Assembly: GCA_964195545.1 (NCBI GenBank)
Contig: CAXMQQ010000015.1
Coordinates: 1-49,776, forward strand
DNA length: 49,776 bases
Direction: 5' to 3'
Source: JAHEEL01 sp964195545
GTDB taxonomy: Bacteria > Actinomycetota > Acidimicrobiia > Spongiisociales > UBA5794
The notes under the pieces were generated by a model, which saw nothing but the letters and a program-made list of their open reading frames with translations, was not told the DNA's origin and searched no databases. Both the position numbers and the translations under genes were made by a program. This document shows positions 33,501 to 40,622 of the stretch, in pieces (the first letter of the stretch is position 1; each line of letters begins with the position of its first letter).

Positions 33501-33901
33501 GTCTCACCGATCGCGGCGGTGTGCTCGGTGCGATGGAGCTCATGTATCAGCGCTCGAAGATCCAAGAGGAGTCGCTGAAGTACGAGCGGATGAAGTCGAC
33601 GGGTGAACTCCCCATCGTCGGCGTCAACACGTTCCTGTCAGACGAGGGATCCCCGTTCGTCGTCCCGGACACGATCATCCGATCAACAGACGAGGACAAG
33701 CACCGCCAGATCGACGCCGCACGGGCCGTCAGAGAGCGATACCCCGATGAGGCCGCAGCGGCATTGGGACACCTCCAACGGACGGCAATCGACGGTGGCA
33801 ACACGTTCGAGGCACTCATGGAAGCAGCGAAGTACTGCACGATCGGCCAACTCTCAAGCGCCCTCTACGACGTAGGCGGCCGCTACCGGCGAAGCATGTA
33901 G
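30569..33901 (+). CDS. icmF: Fused isobutyryl-CoA mutase IcmF (B12-dependent)
   Basis: An 1110-residue fusion that interconverts isobutyryl-CoA and butyryl-CoA (in some members also pivalyl/isovaleryl-CoA) by an adenosylcobalamin radical. Order: a B12-binding domain with TATSLFDGHDAAINIMRR (D-x-H-x-x type), a MeaI-type G-protein chaperone with Walker A GTGGAGKSSLIDE and the NKAD motif VMNKADRRG, then the mutase large subunit with WGDRVRWGLQENLPGRFP, RATEDPTRMFAGEGGPEQ and a substrate-pocket YGKVGNSGVS. This is the complete IcmF architecture and length. A substrate call within the family needs the pocket residues to be compared. A leaderless -10 box supports GTG 30569. Confidence 0.95.
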   Translation: MPYDPHHHVRIVTATSLFDGHDAAINIMRRLLQSTGAEVIHLGHDRSAADIASAAIEEDAQAVAITSYQGGHMEFFRYVRSLLDEADAGHVKIFGGGGGTILPEEAEALEQLGVERIYSPDDGRDLGLQGMIDDLLERADYPVVSDAPLDPADLATDTPALLGRMISTVEQNPNGDLAAAARDAAGTSSAPVIGITGTGGAGKSSLIDEIVIRFLADFPDRTLAIVSVDPSRRRSGGALLGDRIRMNSIIHPRVFMRSLATRQANLALSPHVASTVDLVKAAGYDLVILETSGIGQADTEIVDHADIAIYVMTPEYGAASQLEKVDMLDFADLIVMNKADRRGAEDAVRDVRKQYRRNHGIFDSADDDLPIYATVASHFNDAGTNRFYRALMASVDARTDGAFLSTIDLPTDHGGERPIIAKDRVRYLSEISDAIRAYNRSVDEQGVLAIEAQALAVVAERNSDEALAVTSRDAIAVLDPMAADILAGWDNTAASYAADAATYEVRGNEIDVETSATTLSGTRIPKVIFPRLTGWGDRVRWGLQENLPGRFPFTAGVFPFKRATEDPTRMFAGEGGPEQTNRRFHYVSKGMPAIRLSTAFDSVTLYGDDPDTRPDIYGKVGNSGVSVATLDDAKKLYSGFDLLDAATSVSMTINGPAPMMLAFFLNAAIDQQCERYILDHDLQEDLEAALTEGFENRGFLRPRYHGDLPPGNDGLGLTLLGITGDQVLPPDVYEAIKTDVLSRVRGTIQADILKEDQAQNTCIFSTEFALRMQGDIQELFIERSIRNFYSVSISGYHMAEAGANPITQLAFTLANGFTFVEYFLSRGMPVDTFAPNLSFFFSNGVDAEYAVIGRVARKIWAKAMRDQYGASERSQKLKYHIQTSGRSLHAQEIGFNDIRTTLQALYAIYDNCNSLHTNAYDEAITTPTEESVRRALAIQLIINRELGLAKNENPMQGSFIIEELTDLVEEAVLVEFDRLTDRGGVLGAMELMYQRSKIQEESLKYERMKSTGELPIVGVNTFLSDEGSPFVVPDTIIRSTDEDKHRQIDAARAVRERYPDEAAAALGHLQRTAIDGGNTFEALMEAAKYCTIGQLSSALYDVGGRYRRSM

Positions 33902-33924
33902 CTATGCCGTATTTCGACTGGGCA

Positions 33925-34365
33925 TCAGAGGGCTGACTCGACCCTGCTCGCCGTAGCTTCAAGCTCTTCGCGTGTTGGGGGGTCACCGCGGTTGACCCTC
34001 AGGCCGAACCCATCGTTCGCGTATCTGGGCACCACGTGGATGTGGGCGTGAGCGATCTCCTGGCCGGCATCGGGTCCATCGGCCAGATAGAGGTTGATTC
34101 CCTTGACGCTCTCGTCGCTTGCGCGGAGCGCCGCAGCAGCGCGCCGTGCGACGTTCATCATGTGAGCCGCGATCTCGTCGTTGAGGTCGACCAGATCGGG
34201 CCGGTGCTCGCGTGGAAGCACGAGAAGGTGACCCGGTGTGACCGGATTGATGTCCATGATCGACACCACGATGTCGTCCTGGTAGACGTAGTTCGCGGGC
34301 AGATCACCTTTCAGGATGGCGCAGAAGACACAGAACTCGGCGGATTCGTCGGTGTGATCGGTCAT
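33925..34365 (-). CDS. HIT-family protein
   Basis: A 146-residue histidine-triad nucleotide-binding protein of the HinT/Fhit-like type. Near the N-terminus it has CVFCAILKGDLPANYVYQDD (Cys pair, likely zinc) and PVTPGHLLVLPREHRPDL; the active-site triad is HAHIHVVPR. Such proteins hydrolyse AMP-linked compounds such as adenosine phosphoramidates. Start ATG 34365 has TACGAT 7 nt upstream. Convergent with icmF; 28 bp downstream of the HNH gene. Confidence 0.92.
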   Translation of the reverse strand: MTDHTDESAEFCVFCAILKGDLPANYVYQDDIVVSIMDINPVTPGHLLVLPREHRPDLVDLNDEIAAHMMNVARRAAAALRASDESVKGINLYLADGPDAGQEIAHAHIHVVPRYANDGFGLRVNRGDPPTREELEATASRVESAL

Positions 34366-34372
34366 AGGGAAG

Positions 34373-34378
34373 ATCGTA
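34373..34378 (-). promoter_or_regulatory. -10 box of the HIT gene
   Basis: TACGAT on the minus strand, 7 nt before ATG 34365. No Shine-Dalgarno. Confidence 0.5.
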
Positions 34379-34393
34379 CTCGCTGCCCCGTGG

Positions 34394-35524
34394 TCACCAG
34401 GGTCGGTCGGCCTCGTGGGGTGGGTCGGGGCCGACGGTGGGTCGAATGAGGCGTCGTTTCAGTGGGGGACTCTCCGGATCGATCCGGAGGCCCTGCTGGT
34501 GGACGGCGATGTGGTGGTGGAACCAGCACAAGCTGGCGAGGTTCTCGGGAGCGTGGGCTCCGCCGTTGGAGCGCAGCACAATGTGATGAGGTTCGAGTCG
34601 ATAGCGGCTCGTGCAACCGGCGATGGTGCAGCCGCCGTCACGAGCCGCAACGAGACGCCGGACGGCGGGAGGGATCGCCCTCGATGCCGTGGAGGTGACC
34701 ACCGGGTGTCCGTTCGAGATGCCGATGATCTGCACGGCGCCGGTGCAGAGCAGTTCTTCGAGGGTGTTCGGCCCGACCCTCGGTCCGTATTCAATTTCCG
34801 CCCCGTGCTCTCCGCCGTTGCCCTGTGCTGCCTCCAGATCAACGAGGATCGAGACCGAGCCACCACTGTTGGGGGCTCCTCCGTCGCGGACACGGTTGAG
34901 GGAGTCTTGGGCCATCGCTACGAGTGCGTCGGCCTGGCGTTGAACTCTCGTGTGTTCATCACCGCCGGGTAGGCGGCGGAGTTCGTCTGCCTTGTTGTGG
35001 AGGGCTTGCTCGAACAGGTGACCGTCCACGCCGGGCAACTCAGCGGTGATCCGTCGTGATGTGCCATCGAGGGTCGCTTGAACCGATACGAACCGGTCGG
35101 TGAACACCTGATGCTCATCGCGGCGGGTCATCCGACGCTGGTTGGCGGTCAATCGTCGAACCGCAGCAAGATCCATCGACTCGGAGTGGGTCAGCGTCGA
35201 CTCGTCGGCACCCGCCTTGGCGAGGCGCATCGTGGCGACGGCACGGTCGAAGCTGATCATGCCATCGGCGAGACGGAAGTTCACCGGCCGGTACTTCGCC
35301 AGGTGCCGTCCGGCGAAGACCAGCTCCGAGGCGTTGGCTGGGGAGAGATCCAGTTCGGCTGAGAGCCATTCGTTCAATGATCGGTGACCTCGCCGGCCCG
35401 CGACGTGGATCTTGTCCAAATCGTTGACCAGCGTCGCCTGCTCACATCGCAGATCCGAGATCTCTGCCTCAACCTCACGGAGCCTTGAAGCCATCTCATC
35501 TGCGGTGCGAGAATGGGAGAACAT
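34394..35524 (-). CDS. DUF222 (13E12-type) protein with C-terminal HNH endonuclease domain
   Basis: A 376-residue protein with an N-terminal alpha-helical DUF222 domain (residues 1 to about 280) and a C-terminal HNH nuclease: CTIAGCTSRYRLEPHHI, then SNGGAHAPENLASLCWFHHHIAVH, with both Cys pairs and the HNH residues intact. Members are abundant and multi-copy in actinobacteria (the REP13E12 family of mycobacteria) and are thought to be selfish or mobile. No terminal repeats or integrase were seen next to it. Start ATG 35524 has TACTTT 6 nt upstream. The sequence just upstream (35525-35610) is clearly AT-richer than the window. Confidence 0.88.
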   Translation of the reverse strand: MFSHSRTADEMASRLREVEAEISDLRCEQATLVNDLDKIHVAGRRGHRSLNEWLSAELDLSPANASELVFAGRHLAKYRPVNFRLADGMISFDRAVATMRLAKAGADESTLTHSESMDLAAVRRLTANQRRMTRRDEHQVFTDRFVSVQATLDGTSRRITAELPGVDGHLFEQALHNKADELRRLPGGDEHTRVQRQADALVAMAQDSLNRVRDGGAPNSGGSVSILVDLEAAQGNGGEHGAEIEYGPRVGPNTLEELLCTGAVQIIGISNGHPVVTSTASRAIPPAVRRLVAARDGGCTIAGCTSRYRLEPHHIVLRSNGGAHAPENLASLCWFHHHIAVHQQGLRIDPESPPLKRRLIRPTVGPDPPHEADRPW

Positions 35525-35530
35525 AGACGC

Positions 35531-35536
35531 AAAGTA
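35531..35536 (-). promoter_or_regulatory. -10 box of the HNH gene
   Basis: TACTTT on the minus strand, 6 nt before ATG 35524. Confidence 0.4.
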
Positions 35537-35594
35537 TCAAGCAGGTGTGACAGAAAAGCCGCGAAAATCGGTGTTTCACAAAGAAACCTGAGAG

Positions 35595-35611
35595 ATTTCG
35601 AGTCCCGAAAT
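35595..35611. promoter_or_regulatory. 17-bp palindrome in the divergent HNH / ATP-grasp spacer
   Basis: ATTTCG and CGAAAT arms with a 5-nt spacer, in an AT-rich stretch between divergent genes. A smaller GTTTC/GAAAC hairpin lies about 20 bp to the left. It could be an operator; no regulator is adjacent. Confidence 0.4.
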
Positions 35612-35696
35612 GTCAATCGCCATCCGCGAGCTCTTGGTAATGCCTCATTGCGGTGATGCTGCTCCCAGAGTTCCTTCCGGCCGCAGGGGTTGTCCC

Positions 35697-35702
35697 TATC
35701 AT
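35697..35702 (+). promoter_or_regulatory. -10 box of the ATP-grasp-like gene
   Basis: TATCAT ends 6 nt before GTG 35709. This spacing decides the start. Confidence 0.5.
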
Positions 35703-35708
35703 CGTGTT

Positions 35709-37094
35709 GTGGACGTAGACGCCATCAACTCCCGGATTGCTGAGTTCCATCGGGGGAAGAAGTGGATCCTCCTTCCCGATGCGGCTGCTGCGGTGACGCC
35801 GCTCGTTGAACAGCTCTACGACTGGGGTGCCGCCGGAGTGATGGTCATCGCCGCTCTCGAAGGCGTAGGAGATCTGCCTGTGGCGGATCGGATCCACTAC
35901 ACGCGGACGAGTGGTGACTCCGTGATGCAAGGGATTCGCTCGTACTTGAGGTCCGTCGAGCGACCCTCGGCGCTACTCGTTGGATCGGTCGAGGTGTTCG
36001 ATCCGGGCCAAGAGGCAATGGTTCTGGACGGAGGGTTCAGTCGTCTCGATACCCTTGCGGGCCGTCCCGTATACGGGGCGAGACCGGGAGCATGGGGCGC
36101 GCTCGAGGACAAGACGACGGTCGACCAACTCTGGGATGACGCACAAGTCCGCAGAGCCCCCTCGGTCGTCGTACCGGTCTCCGATGCGGTCACCGCGTCG
36201 ATTGCGATCGGATCACAGGCCGGAACTGTCTGGGCAGGGGACAACACCGAGGGATGGCACGGGGGAGGGGAGTATGTCCGCTGGATCAAGAGTGCCGGGG
36301 ACGCGGTTGCCGCTCTTGAGTGGTTCTCGCCGCGTGCTGAGACGGTGCGTGTCATGCCGTTCCTCGATGGGATTCCCTGTTCGATCCACGGATTCGTTAC
36401 TCGCGACGGCGTCGCCGTGTTCCTTCCCGTGGAGATCGTGATTCTTCGACACGCGTCGAAACCAGAGTTCATCTACGCCCAGGCGGCGAACTTCTGGAGC
36501 CCACCTACCGAGGTGCGAGACGAGATGCGAGAGGCGGGGCGCAGGGTCGGCGAGCTTCTGCAGGAACGACACGGCTACCTCGGTGGCTTCGGAATCGACG
36601 GTGTATGCACTCGAGACGGATTCCTGCCCACTGAACTCAACCCGCGCCGCAGCATTGGACACGGACTCCAGTCGCGCGCCGCCGATCTGCCACTCGACAG
36701 CATGGAGCGCATGATGATCGAGGGTGATCTCGACGTCGCGGCTCAGGATCTGGAAGAGACGATCATCTCGGCCGTTTCGACCTCGCGGAGAGGTGGCATG
36801 CTTCTGCCGCTCACATCGACGTATGGGGCAGCGGAGACCGGAATCCGTTTCGATTCGGGCCGGGCGATGGCCGTGGACGTCGGTGGGGAGTGCGACGCGA
36901 CAATGGAGATCGGGCTCGCGGCCATGGGGTCGATCGTCATCCTGCGCCTCGACCCGGAGCGTACGCCGATCGGTCCGTCGGTGGCACCGAGAGCGATTAT
37001 GGCGATCGATCTGGCCCGTGAGCTGTGGGGAATCGACGTGCCCCCGTCGGTGGCGGCGCCTGACCTCTGTCAAGGAGCCACAAGCTTCAAGTAG
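35709..37094 (+). CDS. ATP-grasp-like protein of unknown substrate
   Basis: A 461-residue protein. The middle and C-terminal half look like an ATP-grasp fold: AGTVWAGDNTEGWHGGGEYVRWI (loop over ATP), VRVMPFLDGIPCSIHGFV, a hinge VFLPVEIVILRH, and the metal-binding end GGFGIDGVCTRDGFLPTELNPRRSIG. The N-terminal part (KKWILLPDAAAAVTPLVEQLYDWGA) resembles a pre-ATP-grasp Rossmann domain. No substrate can be named. The start is GTG 35709 with a leaderless -10 box; the longer frame to 35610 crosses the palindrome. It stands alone: HNH is divergent and the lipoprotein convergent. Confidence 0.7.
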   Translation: MDVDAINSRIAEFHRGKKWILLPDAAAAVTPLVEQLYDWGAAGVMVIAALEGVGDLPVADRIHYTRTSGDSVMQGIRSYLRSVERPSALLVGSVEVFDPGQEAMVLDGGFSRLDTLAGRPVYGARPGAWGALEDKTTVDQLWDDAQVRRAPSVVVPVSDAVTASIAIGSQAGTVWAGDNTEGWHGGGEYVRWIKSAGDAVAALEWFSPRAETVRVMPFLDGIPCSIHGFVTRDGVAVFLPVEIVILRHASKPEFIYAQAANFWSPPTEVRDEMREAGRRVGELLQERHGYLGGFGIDGVCTRDGFLPTELNPRRSIGHGLQSRAADLPLDSMERMMIEGDLDVAAQDLEETIISAVSTSRRGGMLLPLTSTYGAAETGIRFDSGRAMAVDVGGECDATMEIGLAAMGSIVILRLDPERTPIGPSVAPRAIMAIDLARELWGIDVPPSVAAPDLCQGATSFK

Positions 37095-37108
37095 CAGGCC
37101 ACAAGGCT
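37081..37108. repeat. CAAG-type heptad repeat spanning the ATP-grasp stop codon
   Basis: Units CAAGCTT, CAAGTAG and two more in 7-bp phase. The TAG at 37092-37094 is both repeat and stop. Further units with GCTTG occur at 37131-37158. Confidence 0.55.
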
Positions 37109-37140
37109 CCGGAGGAGTTCCTATCTTCCTGCTTGAAGTT
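37083..37140. terminator. Inverted repeat between convergent ATP-grasp and lipoprotein genes
   Basis: CTTCAAG (37085-37091) pairs with CTTGAAG (37132-37138), and CAGG (37095-37098) with CCTG (37128-37131), leaving the stop codon TAG as a bulge. It would fold in transcripts from either side, so a bidirectional terminator is likely. Confidence 0.5.
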
Positions 37141-37156
37141 CGGAGCTTGCGGCTGT

Positions 37157-38014
37157 CTATGGCAGGTCGAGGGGGACTTCCACGCCTGCCAATGGATCTC
37201 CCTCGTCTGTGACCGTTCCTACAAAGAGGTCGACGGATCCAGAGGGGCCATCGGTCAGACCGATGTCGAAGGCGTGCCACACGTGAACTGGGGAGCGGGT
37301 CGATATCGACCGGTCGATGAAGATGCCTGTCGAATCGGAGAGCCGGATTCGTACCGCGTCGATACCCGGCGCCGAGTAGCCGGCGATCTGGAGCGGGTAG
37401 AGACCGATACCGGCCTGGGGGCTCATGAGGACGATACCGCCATCGGAGACCGGAGTTGCGATCGGGAGATCCTCCCGACCCGGGATCAGGTCGATAACGA
37501 GCCGGGCGGGTGATGTGGTCGTGAACGCTCGGGCAGCCGCCCGCCCGGCGAGATGGAGATCCACGGCGAGGCCGTCCGCGATGCCCTCGATGACGAACCA
37601 TCCGTCGAGGAGATCCCCGTTGAGCGTTGTATCAGCCACGGCTGAGTCGACGATCGCGTCCGAGAGTGTCACGCGTACGATTCCGGCGTCGGCGAGCATC
37701 GAGACGCCGACGGGCCCGATCCTGGAAGCGGGCGATCCGGAAACGGAGAGGAACTCGATCTCGATCCGTTCACACTCGCCGAGGGCGTGCCAGCGGATCC
37801 CGGCGATCGCTTGGGCGTCACGGCCCTGACTGTCGAGTGCCGCGACGACGCCCTCTTCGACGAACGGCAGTTCTCCGGAGAGGCAGGACGGTGTGACGGT
37901 CGAAGGTGCGGTGGTTGTTGTCGGGGCGATCGTCGTCGACCCACTCTCCTGCTCGGTGGGTGTGCACGCCGCCGTTGCGATCACGATGACGATGAGGAGT
38001 GATCGGAGACGCAT
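37157..38014 (-). CDS. Lipoprotein with AMIN-like and Gmad2-type domains
   Basis: A 285-residue secreted lipoprotein. The signal peptide is MRLRSLLIVIVIATAACT, with lipobox ATAAC (Cys 17). A Ser/Thr/Glu-rich linker follows, then an AMIN-like domain (residues about 65-190, SPARLVIDLIPG near its end) and a C-terminal immunoglobulin-like Gmad2 domain (SPQAGIGLYPLQIAGYSAPGIDAV). AMIN domains target cell-wall proteins to peptidoglycan or septa. The architecture resembles GerMN/Gmad2-type lipoproteins but no GerMN part is present. Divergent from the MFS transporter with a 34-bp gap. Confidence 0.75.
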   Translation of the reverse strand: MRLRSLLIVIVIATAACTPTEQESGSTTIAPTTTTAPSTVTPSCLSGELPFVEEGVVAALDSQGRDAQAIAGIRWHALGECERIEIEFLSVSGSPASRIGPVGVSMLADAGIVRVTLSDAIVDSAVADTTLNGDLLDGWFVIEGIADGLAVDLHLAGRAAARAFTTTSPARLVIDLIPGREDLPIATPVSDGGIVLMSPQAGIGLYPLQIAGYSAPGIDAVRIRLSDSTGIFIDRSISTRSPVHVWHAFDIGLTDGPSGSVDLFVGTVTDEGDPLAGVEVPLDLP

Positions 38015-38048
38015 CCGGCGAGCCTACCGAATATCGGAGGGACCATTG

Positions 38049-39473
38049 GTGACAAATGGTCGAGGAGTATCGAGAATACGACAGATGTCGACCACTGAAC
38101 GATCGCGATCGACAACGGAGGCTACGGACCGACCGAACCTGAGGACGTTCTTCGTGGTCTGGACCGGACAGATGGTGTCGCTCATCGGCACCAATCTGAC
38201 AGGTTTCGGATTGAGCATCTACGTCTTCCAGCAGACCGGTTCAGTGACCCAACTCGCTGCGGTGATGCTCGCCTCGCAACTCCCTCAGATCTTGATTACA
38301 CCATTCGCCGGGGCCCTCGTCGACCGATGGGACCGGCGAAAGGCGATGATCCTGGCGGACGCAGGGGCGGGGCTCGGGACGATCGCGTTGGTCGTGCTCT
38401 ATCTCACGGGCTCCCTTGCACTGTGGAACATCGCGATTGCCGTAGCCATTTCCGGTCTGTTCCAGGCATTCCAGTGGCCTGCCTATTCGGCAGCGATGGC
38501 CGTTCTCGTCCCGAAGGAGCAATTCGGCCGCGCCTCCGGCCTCGTCCAGATGGCCGAGGCGATCGGGCAGCTCGGAGGGCCGATCCTCGCGGGATTCGCC
38601 CTCGCGCTCTCCGGGATCGGCGCCATCTTCGCCATTGACGTTGTGACGTTCTCGGTCGCCATCGTCACTCTCCTCATCGTCAGATTCCCCAATCCGGAGG
38701 CGAGTGAAGCGGGAGCTGAGGGTGCCGGGAGTCTCTGGAGCGAGACGAAGTACGGCTTCAAGTACCTGGCGGCACGCCACGGATTGCTCGCTCTGCTCCT
38801 GTACTTCGCCGTGATCAATGTCGCCTTCGGATTCGTTGGCCCTCTCTTCATCCCACTGGGACTCTCCCTCACGTCGGAGGCCGGCCTCGGAACTGCTTTC
38901 ACTGTGGCGTCGTTGGGCATGTTGGTCGGTTCGATCGTTGCCAGTGCATGGGGAGGCCCCAAGAAACGCGTCCTGGGTCTCGTCATCGGAGGCGCCGTCC
39001 TCGGTGTTGTGTTCGCCGCGGTTGGGCTCAAGGCATCGGTCCTCTGGATAACGGCCGTCATGTTCATCGGTATGCTCTCGATCCCCACCCTCAATGCGAC
39101 GAGTCAGGTGATCTGGCTGGCGAAGGTCGAGGCTGATCTTCAGGGGCGCGTCTCCGCTGTACGGAGATTCATCGCCCAGGGTGCGGTCCCGATTGCCTAT
39201 GTGCTCGTCGGTCCGCTCTCGGACAGGGTTTTCGAGCCGCTCATGGCCGATGACGGAGCACTGGCCGGATCGGCCGGAGAGATCATCGGAACGGGATTCG
39301 GCCGTGGATACGGGTTGTTCTTCATCGTGATCGGCTTGTTCGTCGTGGCGGCATCCGCCGCGGCGTGGATGTACTCGCCGTTGCGTCACCTCGAACGCGA
39401 CATCCCAGACGTTGCCCAACCCGGGGATTCGATCGAGGTGGAATTGACGTTGCCGGAAGATTCAGAGGTGTGA
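38049..39473 (+). CDS. MFS transporter
   Basis: A 474-residue major facilitator superfamily protein of the EntS/MacroLide-efflux-like group with about 12 helices. Helix 1 is in FFVVWTGQMVSLIGTNLTGFGLSIYVF; the motif-A loop is FAGALVDRWDRRKAMILAD between helices 2 and 3. A long cytoplasmic linker (NPEASEAGAEGAGSLW) separates the halves. Substrate unknown; drug or siderophore efflux is the usual guess. Start: GTG 38049 has a GGAGGG Shine-Dalgarno 7 nt upstream; ATG 38085 (MSTTERSRS) is the alternative. The TGA stop lies 12 bp before cofG. Confidence 0.85.
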   Translation: MTNGRGVSRIRQMSTTERSRSTTEATDRPNLRTFFVVWTGQMVSLIGTNLTGFGLSIYVFQQTGSVTQLAAVMLASQLPQILITPFAGALVDRWDRRKAMILADAGAGLGTIALVVLYLTGSLALWNIAIAVAISGLFQAFQWPAYSAAMAVLVPKEQFGRASGLVQMAEAIGQLGGPILAGFALALSGIGAIFAIDVVTFSVAIVTLLIVRFPNPEASEAGAEGAGSLWSETKYGFKYLAARHGLLALLLYFAVINVAFGFVGPLFIPLGLSLTSEAGLGTAFTVASLGMLVGSIVASAWGGPKKRVLGLVIGGAVLGVVFAAVGLKASVLWITAVMFIGMLSIPTLNATSQVIWLAKVEADLQGRVSAVRRFIAQGAVPIAYVLVGPLSDRVFEPLMADDGALAGSAGEIIGTGFGRGYGLFFIVIGLFVVAASAAAWMYSPLRHLERDIPDVAQPGDSIEVELTLPEDSEV

Positions 39474-39479
39474 TAGGTT
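39474..39479 (+). promoter_or_regulatory. -10 box of cofGH-tetR
   Basis: TAGGTT ends 6 nt before ATG 39486; it partly lies behind the MFS stop. A leaderless start for cofG is likely. Confidence 0.5.
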
Positions 39480-39485
39480 CGGTCG

Positions 39486-40622
39486 ATGGCCTTTCCGGCA
39501 CCCGATCCCGACCTCGCATACCGATTTCTCACCGGCTCCGCCGCCACCGGGACGCTGTTCTCCGAAGCCCGTCGCCTTCGCGACGAGGGCAAAGGAAGGA
39601 CCGTTTCCTACAGCCGGAAAGTCTTTGTACCGCTGACCACGCTGTGCAACGATCGGTGCACCTACTGCACGTTCGCCAAGCCGCCGGGGGCTGGCGGCGT
39701 CTACATGACCCCCGACGAGGTGATGGCCGTTGTTCGCGCCGGAGAGACTCATGGATGTACCGAGGCGCTGATCACGCTCGGTGACCGCCCCGAGGATCGA
39801 TGGCCCGCGGCCCGGGAATTCCTGGACAGCAACGGCTACGCATCAACGCTCGACTACGTCCGGTACATGACCGAACGCATCGTTGACGAGAGCACGCTTC
39901 TCCCGCATGCGAATCCTGGTCTGATGGATGAGGAGACACAGCGGAGCCTTCGCAGATCGAACCCTTCGCTCGGCCTTATGCTCGAGAACATCTCGCCCCG
40001 TTTGATGGAGCCGGGCATGCCGCACTACGACTGCCCTGACAAGGATCCGGTCGCGCGAATGGAGACGATCGAGGCGGCGGGCCGCCTCCGCATCCCGTTC
40101 ACGACCGGGATACTCGTTGGCATTGGGGAGACGCCTGAGGAGATCGTCGCGAGCCTCTTCGCTCTCGCCGAGGTGCACGGTCGCTGGGGTCATCTCCAGG
40201 AGATCATTGTGCAGAACTTCCAGCCGAAAGCCGATACCCGGATGCGCGGCGTCGAGCCGCCATCGATCGAGTTCTTCTCCACCGTCGTTGCTTTGACTCG
40301 TTGGATCTTCGGTGCGGAGATGAACGTGCAGGTGCCACCGAATCTGACCCAGGACTTCGGGATCTACCTGGAAGCCGGCACCAACGACTGGGGCGGTGTC
40401 TCACCGCTCACGATCGACTGGGTCAATCCCGAAGCACCGTGGCCGCAGCTCGACCATCTCCGATCGGTCACGACGGATGCCGGATTCGACCTGCGGCCGC
40501 GTCTGCCCGTCTATCCGGAGTATCTGAACGACCGGTGGATCGACGCCGTGCTGCTTCGCAGGTTCGTCGGCAGAGTGGACGATGAGGCCTACGCTGTGGT
40601 CGAGGAGAGGGCGGCCCCATGA
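39486..40622 (+). CDS. cofG: 7,8-didemethyl-8-hydroxy-5-deazariboflavin synthase subunit CofG
   Basis: A 378-residue radical SAM enzyme that, with CofH, builds the deazaflavin chromophore F0 of cofactor F420. The 4Fe-4S/SAM motif is CNDRCTYCTFAKPPGAGG (CxxxCxxC). Conserved CofG blocks follow: ALITLGDRPEDRWPAAREFL, LPHANPGLMDEETQRSLR, SLGLMLENISPRLMEPG and IIVQNFQPKADTRM. In most actinobacteria CofG and CofH are fused as FbiC; here they are separate. The stop overlaps cofH (ATGA). Confidence 0.95.
   Translation: MAFPAPDPDLAYRFLTGSAATGTLFSEARRLRDEGKGRTVSYSRKVFVPLTTLCNDRCTYCTFAKPPGAGGVYMTPDEVMAVVRAGETHGCTEALITLGDRPEDRWPAAREFLDSNGYASTLDYVRYMTERIVDESTLLPHANPGLMDEETQRSLRRSNPSLGLMLENISPRLMEPGMPHYDCPDKDPVARMETIEAAGRLRIPFTTGILVGIGETPEEIVASLFALAEVHGRWGHLQEIIVQNFQPKADTRMRGVEPPSIEFFSTVVALTRWIFGAEMNVQVPPNLTQDFGIYLEAGTNDWGGVSPLTIDWVNPEAPWPQLDHLRSVTTDAGFDLRPRLPVYPEYLNDRWIDAVLLRRFVGRVDDEAYAVVEERAAP

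Noticed and set aside
34394..37094. A mobile element bounded by the HNH and ATP-grasp genes
   Set aside because: No integrase, terminal inverted repeats or target duplications were seen; one AT-rich spacer is not enough.
38241..39419. 392-residue minus-strand ORF
   Set aside because: Antisense shadow of the MFS transporter; composition is Asp/Arg/Glu-rich without a fold pattern.
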